A stretch of DNA of 46,709 bases from positions 1 to 46,709 of the forward strand of contig JAPOTF010000125.1 in the NCBI GenBank assembly GCA_026709325.1, given 5' to 3'. The stretch is from Roseovarius sp. GTDB lineage: Bacteria > Pseudomonadota > Alphaproteobacteria > Rhodobacterales > Rhodobacteraceae. The position numbers were made by a program, and so were the translations under genes. Under the pieces are notes generated by a model. The model did no database searches. It was not told where the DNA came from and saw only the letters and a program-made list of their open reading frames with translations. This document shows positions 1 to 8,978 of the stretch, piece by piece; the first letter of the stretch is position 1, and every line of letters starts with the position of its first letter.

Positions 1-2
1 GC

Positions 3-71
3 CCGGAGGATCTCGTGGAGTCCTGGAAGCGGGGCCACCGGAGGCTCCAGGAAATGGAATCAAATGAATAA
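3..71 (+). CDS. C-terminal end of an unidentified protein (partial)
   Basis: The first bases of the window read as an open frame of 22 codons that ends in TAA and enters from outside the window. The peptide is charged and helical-looking (starts PEDLVESW, ends MESNE). It is convergent with the ABC-F gene that follows, with only 13 bases between the two stops, as expected for a real gene end. The piece is too short to assign a family. Confidence 0.45.
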   Translation, partial: PEDLVESWKRGHRRLQEMESNE

Positions 72-84
72 ATTTAATAACTAG

Positions 85-1740
85 TTATCTGCTGAATTTC
101 TTGTATTTAATCCTTTTTGGTTCAACCGCATTCGGCCCAAGCCGACGTTTCTTGTCTTCCTCGTAATCCTCAAAGTTACCAGCAAACCATTCAACGTGCG
201 CCTCGCCCTCAAAAGCGAGAATATGCGTGCATATCCTGTCCAGAAAAAACCTGTCATGCGAAATAACCACAGCGCAGCCGGCAAAATTTACCAGAGCGTC
301 TTCAAGCGCTCGAAGTGTTTCAACATCAAGATCGTTGGTCGGTTCGTCAAGCAGGAGGACATTGCCGCCCTCTTTCAGCACCCGGGCAAGATGCACCCGG
401 TTGCGCTCGCCTCCGGACAGCAGGGAAACCTTTTTCTGCTGATCTCCACCCTTAAAGTTGAAGGCCGAGCAATAGGCGCGGGAATTTACCTTGGCATCGC
501 CAAGTTCGATTATCTCGGCACCCTCGGATATCGCCTCCCACACGGTATCGCCATCTTTAAGTTTGTCGCGCGACTGATCAACGAACGCCATCTTTACCGT
601 GCTTCCATTTTCAATGGTTCCCTGATCAGGTTCAATTTGGCAGGTAAGCATTTTTAAGAGAGTCGACTTGCCCGCCCCGTTGGGTCCAATCACGCCGACT
701 ATGCCACCTGGAGGAAGCGAAAAAGAAAGTTTTTCAATAAGTTGCTTGTTCCCGATGTGCTTCGATAGCCCATTAACCTCTATCACTTTGGAGGCAAGAC
801 GCGGGCCGTTGGGAATAACGATCTGAGCCTGGTTCATTTTTTCACGCTCGGAGCGGCCGGCAAGCTCATTGTAGGCGTTGATGCGCGCCTTTTGCTTTGC
901 CTGCCTCGCCTTCTGTCCCTGGCGCATCCATTCAAGTTCACGCTCAAGGGTTTTGCGTCGCGATTTTTCCTCTCTCGCCTCCTGTTCAAGACTCTTCGCC
1001 TTCTGCTCAAGCCAGGATGAGTAATTGCCCTCGTATGGAATTCCCCTGCCGCGATCCAGTTCAAGAATCCATGATGTAATGTCATCCAGAAAATACCTGT
1101 CGTGCGTTACAACAAGTATCGTTCCCCTGTAATTTATAAGATGTTGCTGCAGCCACGCTATCGTTTCCGCGTCAAGATGGTTCGTTGGTTCATCGAGAAG
1201 CAGCATGTCCGGAGCTTCAAGCAGCAGTCTGCACAGGGCCACGCGTCGCGCCTCGCCACCCGAGAGCGCTGAAACAGCAGTGTCATCGGGAGGACATCGC
1301 AAAGCCTCCATGGACACATCCACTCTTGCATCAAGATCCCACAAATCCTGACTGTCTATCTCATCTTGCAAAGCCGCCATTTCCTCGGCAATTTCATCGG
1401 AATAGTTCATTGCAAGTGCGTTGAAGCGATCAAGCTTTGCCTTTTTTTCGGAAACGCCGAGCATGACGTTTCCCCGCACGTCAAGCGATGGGTCGAGATG
1501 CGGTTCCTGAGGCAGATAGCCAACCCTGATGCCGTCGGCGGCCCACGCTTCTCCTTCATATTCCTTGTCCAGTCCAGCCATGATTTTAAGCAGCGTGGAC
1601 TTTCCGGCGCCATTGACGCCGACAACACCGATTTTCACTCCGGGAAGAAAACTTAGATGGATGTTTTCAAAACACTTTTTTCCACCTGCATGGGTTTTGG
1701 CAACTCCCTGCATCTGATAGACATATTGATGATTTTTCAT
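85..1740 (-). CDS. ettA: EttA-type ABC-F ATPase (energy-dependent translational throttle)
   Basis: This cytoplasmic ABC-F protein has two ATPase domains and no membrane segment. EttA binds the ribosomal E site and gates entry of the first elongation cycles according to the ATP/ADP ratio. Two Walker A motifs are visible (GVNGAGKST near residue 42 and GPNGAGKST near 355), with two LSGGE signatures and two LLLDEPTN Walker B segments. The basic, helical interdomain linker carries the EWMRQGQKARQAKQKAR-type P-site tRNA interaction motif typical of EttA. Length (551 residues) matches the family. The start ATG is followed by MKNHQYVYQM, close to the usual EttA N-terminus. It is a single gene, divergent from nothing nearby and convergent with the partial gene at the window edge. 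Confidence 0.95.
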   Translation of the reverse strand: MKNHQYVYQMQGVAKTHAGGKKCFENIHLSFLPGVKIGVVGVNGAGKSTLLKIMAGLDKEYEGEAWAADGIRVGYLPQEPHLDPSLDVRGNVMLGVSEKKAKLDRFNALAMNYSDEIAEEMAALQDEIDSQDLWDLDARVDVSMEALRCPPDDTAVSALSGGEARRVALCRLLLEAPDMLLLDEPTNHLDAETIAWLQQHLINYRGTILVVTHDRYFLDDITSWILELDRGRGIPYEGNYSSWLEQKAKSLEQEAREEKSRRKTLERELEWMRQGQKARQAKQKARINAYNELAGRSEREKMNQAQIVIPNGPRLASKVIEVNGLSKHIGNKQLIEKLSFSLPPGGIVGVIGPNGAGKSTLLKMLTCQIEPDQGTIENGSTVKMAFVDQSRDKLKDGDTVWEAISEGAEIIELGDAKVNSRAYCSAFNFKGGDQQKKVSLLSGGERNRVHLARVLKEGGNVLLLDEPTNDLDVETLRALEDALVNFAGCAVVISHDRFFLDRICTHILAFEGEAHVEWFAGNFEDYEEDKKRRLGPNAVEPKRIKYKKFSR

Positions 1741-1825
1741 GATTTCCCATGCATTGCATTAAATTTCGGAACCACGCCATTTAACGGCGACGATCATGGC
1801 GTTCAAGTCCGCAATTAAATCCCGC

Positions 1826-2428
1826 TTATCCCGCTTTTTTCAAATCTTCGGTAAGCGCGTTTATATCGCCCTTTCGGCGCTCCAGCATGGCCGTGATCTC
1901 GGTTCGCTCCGTCAATCGCAAACTTATTCCTTCAATAATCATGTCAAAAAACAAATCCTTTCCCGACTTGTCAGAGACCAGGAACAGTACCTGAATTTTG
2001 GATCTTCCCCTTAAATAAACACCTGTTTTAACCTCATGCCATGATTTGACCTTGCGTATGCCCTCGATTTCAATGCGCCCGCCTTCGAATTCTCGAAATA
2101 CTTTGCTGTATTTTCTCGCCATGTAACCGCTGAAAGCCCTTGAAAACGCTCTAAGCTGGGCAGACGATGCACGGCGCGAGTCTCTTCCCAATGTGGTTTT
2201 GGCAATAATGTCCAAGTCGGCATAGCGTTTGAACAGTTTCTCAACATCTCCCGTTAAAGCTGCGCCCGATTTGCCGGAATTGATTATGGTGTTAATATCC
2301 GAAGCAACATTTTCAATAAGTATTTTTGCATGGTTTTCGCTCAATGCAATTACCCTTGACGGCAAAAGAAATCCAATAATCGCTCCTGCACCATATTGGA
2401 GCGACAGGCGACGCGAGAGTTTTTTCAT
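1826..2428 (-). CDS. mlaC: MlaC-type periplasmic phospholipid-binding protein
   Basis: This is a 200-residue member of the MlaC/Ttg2D family (toluene-tolerance Ttg2, PF05494). MlaC shuttles phospholipid between outer-membrane MlaA and the inner-membrane MlaFEDB ABC complex to keep outer-membrane lipid asymmetry. Residues 1-28 form a signal peptide (basic MKKLSRRLS, then a hydrophobic stretch). The mature part has the family's helical start with the conserved YADLDIIAKTTLGR-like region and the later YLRG...VLFLVSDKSGKDLFFDMIIEGISL strands. Its ATG overlaps the stop of mlaA by four bases (ATGA), so the two are translationally coupled. The MlaFEDB genes are not in this window. Confidence 0.85.
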   Translation of the reverse strand: MKKLSRRLSLQYGAGAIIGFLLPSRVIALSENHAKILIENVASDINTIINSGKSGAALTGDVEKLFKRYADLDIIAKTTLGRDSRRASSAQLRAFSRAFSGYMARKYSKVFREFEGGRIEIEGIRKVKSWHEVKTGVYLRGRSKIQVLFLVSDKSGKDLFFDMIIEGISLRLTERTEITAMLERRKGDINALTEDLKKAG

Positions 2429-3195
2429 TGATATGGATCCTCGTAATCGTCGAGATAACCGTCGGCATCATCTCTTGCATATCTGAATTGGCGGTTTTGC
2501 AGGTAAATCGTTCTCGATTGCGCATAGCTGTCGGCACTTTCATAGAGAACCGAATCGACCAAATCGGCATTTCGGCCTCGAGCGGAAAATGCATTCAACA
2601 GAGTCGCTGCAATGGATACGTAGCTTTGAGGGGTATTGAAAAGATAATTTAGCGGATTGGTGAGTACGGAACCAATTGTGCCCACCGCGTCACGCCCTGT
2701 TGATGGGCCAAGAAGAGGAAGTTCCGTATAGGCGCCGTCCTGAACTCCCCAAATATAAAGGGTTTCGCTTAAATTGGTGTTGGTGGCTTCGGCCATACCC
2801 ATATCGGAGGCCGCATCGAACACTCCCAGCAATCCAACAGTTGAATTGACCGCAAAACGGGTGGTGTCGTTCCATGCCCCCTTCATGTTGCCCTGAATCA
2901 AATTGTTTACAGCGGCGCCTGGAAGTGAAAGATTGGACACAAAATTTCCTAGACCGTCTTCAAGATCATCGGGGATTGCTTTTGTTACGCCCAGCCCTGT
3001 CGGGCGAACAATTTGCCGGTCCAGATCAACGTTAAATTCGTGAATTTCACGGTTTGTTTCCTCATATGGATCAAAAGGCTCGCCCGGCGGATGGGACTCG
3101 GGCATTTCTGTGCAACCTGACAAAATACTCGCGGTGGCAAGCACCACGGTTATAAACATGTGTTGATTTATGAACTTTTCAATCAAACTCGGCAT
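2425..3195 (-). CDS. mlaA: MlaA (VacJ) family outer-membrane lipoprotein
   Basis: MlaA sits in the outer membrane and removes mislocalised phospholipid from the outer leaflet, passing it to MlaC. The chosen ATG gives an N-terminus MPSLIEKF followed by a hydrophobic core and the lipobox LSGC, so the protein is a lipoprotein. Family signatures follow: DPYEETNREIHEFN, then ALNNLIQG-like VNNLIQGNMKGAW, GLLGVFDAA, LYIWGVQDGAY and LPLLGPSTGRDAVG. The mature C-terminus is acidic and aspartate/tyrosine-rich. The frame is open to a TTG at 3246, but the lipobox spacing favours the internal ATG; the next ATG at 3159 is also possible. It is first in a two-gene mlaA-mlaC unit. Confidence 0.88.
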   Translation of the reverse strand: MPSLIEKFINQHMFITVVLATASILSGCTEMPESHPPGEPFDPYEETNREIHEFNVDLDRQIVRPTGLGVTKAIPDDLEDGLGNFVSNLSLPGAAVNNLIQGNMKGAWNDTTRFAVNSTVGLLGVFDAASDMGMAEATNTNLSETLYIWGVQDGAYTELPLLGPSTGRDAVGTIGSVLTNPLNYLFNTPQSYVSIAATLLNAFSARGRNADLVDSVLYESADSYAQSRTIYLQNRQFRYARDDADGYLDDYEDPYQ

Positions 3196-3824
3196 GAATA
3201 TCTTAAAACTCCGTATTATTATTGCCGCCTTCGAAAGGGAAACCAAAATATTGATAGCGTGAAGTCAGACATATTTAAAGCCATAATTGGTGTTGTGACA
3301 CAATATTACAACACAATAAATGGAATTAAATTGCAGTAGCCTTATTATCCTATGCAATTCAGTGCATCTTTTCTTGTCGCCAATGTTCGCGTGCGCGGCT
3401 GACGTTTTCAATATTAATGCATTTGGCGATTGCGCGGGATGCGAACTATGATAAAATCTCGGAACTCGATCATAATGTCCCTAATTCCGCCATGAGACGG
3501 AATTCAATGAAACATTGAATTTTGCCGCTAAATATTGCACCGTGCAATTGACGTCATCTTGGGAAATTGGATGCCCGCAATGCCATTTTAATCGCCATTT
3601 TGCCTCAGCCTCGATGTGTCGCCAAGCATCGTGATCACATTGATTTCATATTCACGGCTTGCGAATTCTAAAAGCCGTTCATGATGCAAAAACGAAACCA
3701 GCCGCAGAGCCGCGTCGAACAGTTTGAGGTTGCGTTGCAAATCGCGCAATGATAGCCGGGTTAAAGCCAATTGGGGAAGTTACACGCAAGGCGGAAAATC
3801 CATATATCAGCAACGGAGAGCATC
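3196..3824. other. Intergenic region between mlaA and ridA
   Basis: This is a divergent gap of about 630 bases that is AT-rich near mlaA. It must hold the promoters of mlaA (minus) and ridA (plus). A 60-codon minus-strand frame at 3588-3770 has no recognisable motif and no strong ribosome-binding site, so it is not called as a gene. No RNA gene, repeat or riboswitch was recognised. Confidence 0.5.
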
Positions 3825-4286
3825 ATGGGCGAATATGAACAAAAACTAGCTGAAATGAATATCGTTCTTCCCAATGCGCCACTGCCTGCGGCAAATTACG
3901 TCCCATATGTTCAAATTGGCGATATGCTGTACGTCTCCGGACAGCTTCCAAAAGATGGCGACAGGCTTCTAACAGGTAAGCTTGGGGACGACATTGATAT
4001 ATCCCAGGGAGCCGAGGCGGCAAAAATATGCGCAATAAATTTGCTTGCACAGGTAAAAGCCGCCTGCGACGGTGATCTCGACAGGTTAAAGCGTGTCGTC
4101 AAACTTGTCGGCTTCGTAAATTCCACACCGGATTTTACAGAACAACCTCTAGTGGTGAATGGTGCGTCAGACCTCCTTGGAGAAGCTCTCGGGGAAGCGG
4201 GCAAGCATGCGCGAGCCGCCGTGTCATCACCCTCTCTTCCATTTGGCGTTGCCGTGGAGATTGAAGGAACATTTCAGATTTCATGA
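3825..4286 (+). CDS. RidA family (YjgF/YER057c/UK114) protein
   Basis: RidA-family proteins are small cytosolic trimeric enzymes. The archetype hydrolyses reactive enamine/imine intermediates released by PLP enzymes. This 153-residue protein has the family's features: the early strand YVQIGDMLYVSGQLP, the LLAQVKAACDGDLDRLKRVVKLVGFVN segment and the C-terminal RAAVSSPSLPFGVAVEIEG, which holds the position of the usual catalytic Arg (the RAAV here). The length and the extra N-terminal residues match the longer RidA subgroup common in Alphaproteobacteria rather than the 128-residue E. coli type. The start at ATG 3825 is preceded by GGAGAG. Its stop overlaps the next gene by four bases, beginning a coupled chain. 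Confidence 0.88.
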   Translation: MGEYEQKLAEMNIVLPNAPLPAANYVPYVQIGDMLYVSGQLPKDGDRLLTGKLGDDIDISQGAEAAKICAINLLAQVKAACDGDLDRLKRVVKLVGFVNSTPDFTEQPLVVNGASDLLGEALGEAGKHARAAVSSPSLPFGVAVEIEGTFQIS

Positions 4287-5062
4287 ACCGTCTGCCGGAA
4301 TCTTTTCTGAACAGGCCACTGGCCCATAGGGGCCTTCATAATCATTCTGAAGGAATACCGGAAAACTCACTAGCCGCGATCAAAGCGGCCATTCAAAAGG
4401 GATATGGAGTTGAAATAGACCTTCAATTGTCTGCCGACGGCCGGGCAATGGTTTTCCATGACGACGAAATGGAGCGAATGACGGGGATGCAAGGTTGCAT
4501 CCGGGAATGGACGGCAAAGCGTCTGAACGGCATCTATCTGAACGGTGGTTGTGAACAAATTCCCGCATTGGCAGAAGTGCTCGATATTGTTCAGGGGCAA
4601 ATTCCTCTTTTGATTGAATTAAAGGACCAGCAAGGCATGATGGGGATGACCTGCGGCACTCTTGAACAAGCGGTAGCTGCCGCGCTTGAACATTATTGGG
4701 GACCGACGGCCGTGATGAGCTTCAACCCTAACATGATTTATCTCTTATCCGATATCGCTCCCCACCTGACATGCGGTTTGACAACTTGCTCGTTCAATAA
4801 ACCCGACTGGCCCGCAATGGAAATCAAAGAACTTGACCGATTAAGGAACATTGCCGACTACGACCATTCGACAGTGACATTCATAAGTCATGAAGCAAGC
4901 GATTTAATGTCACCACGTGTTGCAGAGTTAAAGAAAGCCGGCGCGCAAATCCTTTGCTGGACAGTCCTAACACATGAACAGGAGAAGGTCGCTCGAAACG
5001 TTGCGCAAAACATTACATTCGAGGGATTCCTTCCGGATATCCCCGCACTGTTCCAAGCTTGA
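4283..5062 (+). CDS. Glycerophosphodiester phosphodiesterase (GDPD)
   Basis: The predicted enzyme hydrolyses glycerophosphodiesters to sn-glycerol-3-phosphate and an alcohol. It has no signal peptide, so it is probably cytosolic (UgpQ-like). The GDPD TIM-barrel motifs are present: HRGLHN near residue 15 (catalytic His), PENSLAAIKAAIQKGYGVEIDLQLSADG, which contains the metal-binding E-x-D, then VFHDDEMERMTG (second catalytic His), and later LLIELK. The 259-residue length is normal. ATG overlaps the ridA stop (ATGA), which implies translational coupling. The ridA-GDPD-acyltransferase order recurs in Alphaproteobacteria as far as I recall, though the functional link is unclear. Confidence 0.88.
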   Translation: MNRLPESFLNRPLAHRGLHNHSEGIPENSLAAIKAAIQKGYGVEIDLQLSADGRAMVFHDDEMERMTGMQGCIREWTAKRLNGIYLNGGCEQIPALAEVLDIVQGQIPLLIELKDQQGMMGMTCGTLEQAVAAALEHYWGPTAVMSFNPNMIYLLSDIAPHLTCGLTTCSFNKPDWPAMEIKELDRLRNIADYDHSTVTFISHEASDLMSPRVAELKKAGAQILCWTVLTHEQEKVARNVAQNITFEGFLPDIPALFQA

Positions 5063-5096
5063 AACCGCTTGACCGGAAATTACATTTGTTAACAGG

Positions 5097-6284
5097 ATGG
5101 ATGGCGGCACATTTAGTATAAAATTACATGGAGACCTGAAGGCCATCCACGAAAAGGAGTGGGACTGCTGCGCATGCCCGGAAACCGCCGATGGAGGGCG
5201 TCCAGAGGATCCGTTCACAACCTACCGGTTTCTCAAAGCTCTTGAAGACAGCGGATCAATAGGCCCAGGGACTGGGTGGCAGGCATATTATATTACTGTT
5301 GAACATGATGGAGAAACAATCGCCTGTGCACCTCTCTATGCCAAAGGCCACAGTCAGGGGGAATATATTTTTGATCACGTGTTTGCCCATGCCTACGAAT
5401 CTGCAGGGGGAAAATACTATCCGAAATTCCAGATTGCGGTACCCTTTACGCCAGTTACCGGCAGAAGGTTTCTAACCCGACCGGATTATGAAAACGCCGG
5501 AAGAGCGGCACTTGCACAGGGATTGCTGCAATTGGCGGACAAATATGAAATGTCTTCCGCCCATGTTACCTTTTGCACTTCTGAAGAGGCCCGCTGGGGC
5601 GCCGAAAGAGGATTTTTGCCTCGCCTTACACATCAGTTCAGATGGCTGAACAACTCATATTCGGATTTTAACGATTTTCTGGCGGGACTCAGTTCACGCA
5701 AGAGAAAAAACATCAAAAAGGAACGAGATCAGGCGCGCGGATTCGGCGGCAGGATTGAAGTTTTTCATGGCGGGGATATCCGGGAAGAGCACTGGGACGC
5801 CATGTGGCGATTCTATCAGGACACATGTGCAGCCAAATGGGGCAACCCATATCTTACAAGAGACTTTTTCATCATCGCACGGGAAACGTTGAAAGATGAC
5901 ATGGCTCTGATCATTGCATCACGGGAAACGGAATTGGTTGCAGGCGCGATGCATGTGATTGGACGCAACGCCCTTTTTGGCCGTTATTGGGGATCAAAGG
6001 AATATTATCCTTCAATGCACTTCGAACTTTGCTATTATCAGGCAATAGACTATGCCATAGCCCTTGGTCTGGAACGGCTTGAGGCCGGCGCTCAGGGAGG
6101 TCACAAGCTTGCGCGCGGCTACATGCCCTTCGAAACACATTCTCTGCACTGGTTCAGAAACAAGGGATTTTCAAATGCGGTTTCCGAGTATCTTGAAAGG
6201 GAACATTCCGCAGTTTCTGAAGACATGGAAGTGCTAACGGCCTGGGGACCATTCAGGAAAACCGAATACAAGGAGCAGATATGA
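5097..6284 (+). CDS. GNAT-fold acyltransferase of the DUF482/peptidogalycan family
   Basis: This 395-residue protein belongs to the COG3146 (DUF482, FemAB-like GNAT fold) group, whose substrates are unproven. Visible family blocks are [17 protein letters not shown] near residue 40, [61 protein letters not shown] near 200, [26 protein letters not shown] and [14 protein letters not shown] near 340. No signal peptide or membrane span is seen. It follows the phosphodiesterase after 34 bases and overlaps the next gene by four bases, so it belongs to the same transcription unit. Confidence 0.85.
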   Translation: MDGGTFSIKLHGDLKAIHEKEWDCCACPETADGGRPEDPFTTYRFLKALEDSGSIGPGTGWQAYYITVEHDGETIACAPLYAKGHSQGEYIFDHVFAHAYESAGGKYYPKFQIAVPFTPVTGRRFLTRPDYENAGRAALAQGLLQLADKYEMSSAHVTFCTSEEARWGAERGFLPRLTHQFRWLNNSYSDFNDFLAGLSSRKRKNIKKERDQARGFGGRIEVFHGGDIREEHWDAMWRFYQDTCAAKWGNPYLTRDFFIIARETLKDDMALIIASRETELVAGAMHVIGRNALFGRYWGSKEYYPSMHFELCYYQAIDYAIALGLERLEAGAQGGHKLARGYMPFETHSLHWFRNKGFSNAVSEYLEREHSAVSEDMEVLTAWGPFRKTEYKEQI

Positions 6285-6583
6285 ATGAACTGGAAATGGA
6301 CAGAATGCCTCGGCAATTGCTTGAAGCTGGATGGGAACGGGTTGAAGGGCGTGATGCAATCCGAAAAACATTTGTGTTTAAATCCTTCATTGAGTCATTC
6401 GGCTTTATGACCCTTGTGGGATTCTGGGCGGAAAAAATGAACCATCATCCGGAGATGCACAATGTATACAACAAGGTGACGTTTGAACTTACAACGCATG
6501 ATGCAGGCGGATTAACTGAAAAAGACATCAAACTGGCCAATAAGATTGAGGATTGCGCAACTGGATCATTTCAACCGATTTAA
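6281..6583 (+). CDS. phhB: Pterin-4a-carbinolamine dehydratase
   Basis: This 100-residue PCD/DCoH-fold enzyme dehydrates 4a-hydroxytetrahydrobiopterin formed by aromatic amino-acid hydroxylases. In Alphaproteobacteria it may also serve molybdopterin or folate-type pterin metabolism. The active-site signature is complete: [11 protein letters not shown] with the paired histidines near residue 52, a Tyr in VYNKV, and the conserved [11 protein letters not shown] near residue 75. The ATG overlaps the preceding stop (ATGA). No phenylalanine hydroxylase gene is in the window, so the pterin substrate is not fixed by context. Confidence 0.9.
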   Translation: MNELEMDRMPRQLLEAGWERVEGRDAIRKTFVFKSFIESFGFMTLVGFWAEKMNHHPEMHNVYNKVTFELTTHDAGGLTEKDIKLANKIEDCATGSFQPI

Positions 6584-6597
6584 TGAAAGGCGACCAG

Positions 6598-8703
6598 ATG
6601 AACGATAACGGAAAAAAGATTAGAGATTTTGTCTGGGATTTGAAAGAAGGACAAATCGTCACCTATGGACATATCGCGGAAAAATTAGAGGTGAAAGGGG
6701 CGCAGGGCGTTGGCGCTGCCATCAAGGCTGGATTTGACAATGTGCGGAATCCCGATTTTCCGTGTTGGCGTGTCATAGATGCAAATTTCCACCCGACGGA
6801 AGCAATGGGGCCCGGGGCGGCCAAGGAGAAACTTAAAAGCGAGAATTGGGAGTTTTTAGGCAATACCATTCATCCGTCTATGAGACATCTTGTGAATTGC
6901 GGAGATTCTGCCGGCAATGACGACTTTAAAAATTTACCGGAATGGGATCTTTCCGATTTATACAAATCCGAAACCGATCCGCAATTGGACCGAGATTTTC
7001 AATGGCTTGCTTCGGAATGCCGGGAATTTGCCGAGAAATACAAAGGGAAACTTGCGAAACTTGATGCAGAGGGTTTGCTTGAATGCATTAAGCGCAAGGA
7101 AAAAATCGACAATATATCTTCAAGGATAATGTCATTTGCCTTTCTTCGTTATGCGCAACTCTCAACCTCTCCGGAAAGAGCCAGCTTCAATACCGGCTGC
7201 ACGGAAAAAGTGAACGGCTCCACAACGCCTCTTGTGTTTTTTGGACTTGAGATCAACAGCCTTGAAGAAGAGCAACTAAATGAGATGCTGGATGAAAATC
7301 GGGAACTGGCGCGCTATGCGCAAGTATTGCGCAGAATGCGCGCATACAAGCCCCACCAGCTATCCGAGGAGCTTGAAAATTTCCTGCATGACATGAACGC
7401 GGTAGGAGCCGCCTGGTGCAATCTTTTTGATGAAACCATGGCAGGCCTCACCTTCAGATTAGACGACAGGGAAATGGGTCTTGAGTCCGCCCTTAATTTG
7501 CTAACCGATCATGATGAAGGCAAGCGTGAAGCCGCATTTCGAGAACTTGCGCGGATTTTCCGTGAAAATATCCGCATATTCTCCCGCATTCACAATACGT
7601 CAATCAAGGAAAAAGAGATTATAGACCGCTGGCGCAAGTTGCCCACCGCGCAGAGCGGGCGGCATCTGAACAATGACGTGGAACCGGAAATCGTTGAAGC
7701 GTTGCGTGATTCCGTTGTTAAAGCCTACCCTGACATCTCTCATCGGTATTATGAGCTCAAAAGAAAATGGATGGGCAAAAGGAAATTGCAAATTTGGGAT
7801 CGCAATGCCCCTCTGCCACTGGAAAGCGCCAAAACAATCTGTTGGGATGAGGCTGTTGAAACTGTTATGCAGGCTTATTCAGCGTTTGATCCCAAATTTG
7901 GAAAACTTGCCGAACCGTTCTTTAAAAATTTCTGGATTGATGCGGGAGTCAAAAACGGAAAAATGCCGGGAGCATTTGCCCATCCCACAGTCACAGATGT
8001 CCATCCCTACCTTATGCTTAACTATCTTGGAAAACCGCGTGACGTTATGACACTGGCTCACGAGCTGGGGCATGGCGTTCACCAGGTGCTGGCGGCAGGG
8101 CATGGCGAGTATTTGTCTGATACTCCGTTGACACTTGCTGAAACGGCAAGCGTTTTCGGGGAAATGTTGACATTCCAGAAGTTGCTCAATGAAACGGGTT
8201 CCAAAGACGAGCAAAAGGTTCTTCTTGCCGGCAAGGTTGAGGACATGATCAACACTGTAATCCGTCAAATTGCCTTTTACGACTTCGAATGCAGGCTGCA
8301 TTCCGCTAGACGGGAACGGGAACTTACGCCAGATGAGATTGGCGAAATCTGGATGTCGGCAATGAAAGACTCGCTTGGTTCTGCATTTGAGTATGCAGAC
8401 GGTTTCGAGGTTTTCTGGTCCTATGTACCGCATTTTATACACTCGCCGTTTTATGTCTATGCGTACGCATTTGGTGACGGTCTGGTGAATGCTCTTTACG
8501 CTGTCTACAGGGAAAGCCCCGATGGCTTTCAGGACAAATATATCGAGATGCTTAAAGCCGGCGGTTCAAAACATCACAAGGATCTGCTTGCTCCATTCGG
8601 ACTGGATGCATCCGATCCCGAGTTCTGGAGCAAGGGGCTATCGGTCATCTCTGATTTTATTGACCGGTTGGAGGCTTTGGAGGCCAATCAAAATCAAAGA
8701 TGA
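6598..8703 (+). CDS. Fusion: MGMT/ATL-like DNA-binding domain + oligoendopeptidase F (M3)
   Basis: A single uninterrupted 701-codon frame joins two families. Residues about 6-92 match the C-terminal domain of O6-alkylguanine alkyltransferases: a winged-helix segment (VTYGHIAEKL), then the active-site loop PCWRV at 55-59. Ordinary MGMT has PCHRV and alkyltransferase-like proteins have PWHRV. Here Cys56 is kept but the relay His is Trp, and the usual Arg finger is not seen. From about residue 115 (LPEWDLSDLYKSE) the protein is a full-length PepF/M3B oligopeptidase with the zinc motif HELGH at 488-492 and the downstream LAETASVFGEM glutamate. The ATG at 6598 follows GAAAGG at good spacing; an ATG at 6583 overlaps the previous stop. 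The gene ends the ridA-to-phhB chain. The peptidase should be active; the DNA-lesion role of the N-terminus is inference. Confidence 0.88.
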   Translation: MNDNGKKIRDFVWDLKEGQIVTYGHIAEKLEVKGAQGVGAAIKAGFDNVRNPDFPCWRVIDANFHPTEAMGPGAAKEKLKSENWEFLGNTIHPSMRHLVNCGDSAGNDDFKNLPEWDLSDLYKSETDPQLDRDFQWLASECREFAEKYKGKLAKLDAEGLLECIKRKEKIDNISSRIMSFAFLRYAQLSTSPERASFNTGCTEKVNGSTTPLVFFGLEINSLEEEQLNEMLDENRELARYAQVLRRMRAYKPHQLSEELENFLHDMNAVGAAWCNLFDETMAGLTFRLDDREMGLESALNLLTDHDEGKREAAFRELARIFRENIRIFSRIHNTSIKEKEIIDRWRKLPTAQSGRHLNNDVEPEIVEALRDSVVKAYPDISHRYYELKRKWMGKRKLQIWDRNAPLPLESAKTICWDEAVETVMQAYSAFDPKFGKLAEPFFKNFWIDAGVKNGKMPGAFAHPTVTDVHPYLMLNYLGKPRDVMTLAHELGHGVHQVLAAGHGEYLSDTPLTLAETASVFGEMLTFQKLLNETGSKDEQKVLLAGKVEDMINTVIRQIAFYDFECRLHSARRERELTPDEIGEIWMSAMKDSLGSAFEYADGFEVFWSYVPHFIHSPFYVYAYAFGDGLVNALYAVYRESPDGFQDKYIEMLKAGGSKHHKDLLAPFGLDASDPEFWSKGLSVISDFIDRLEALEANQNQR

Positions 8704-8978
8704 TTCTTATGGCGCGGTTAAGAAAAAGCATGGTGAAGAGTGGTTAAAAATCGAAAGGCCTTAACAATGGCACAATTATGTTTTGCGCAGCATAGTTGTG
8801 CCAACATCGAGATTAGATACCGTTTCCAAATCGGGTGTGAAACGGCACGCGAAGTAATTGTTGCCGCAAATCGTTGATAGCCAAATATCAGTGAGACCTG
8901 ATTGCATGCCGGAATTTTTTTGCCACCCCCACCGAATTTACGGAAAAGCAAGTAATCGCAAAAACGGGAATTGGGGCT

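Noticed and set aside
3588-3770. 60-codon minus-strand frame as a gene
   Set aside because: No family, no good ribosome-binding site, and it lies in the divergent promoter region of ridA.
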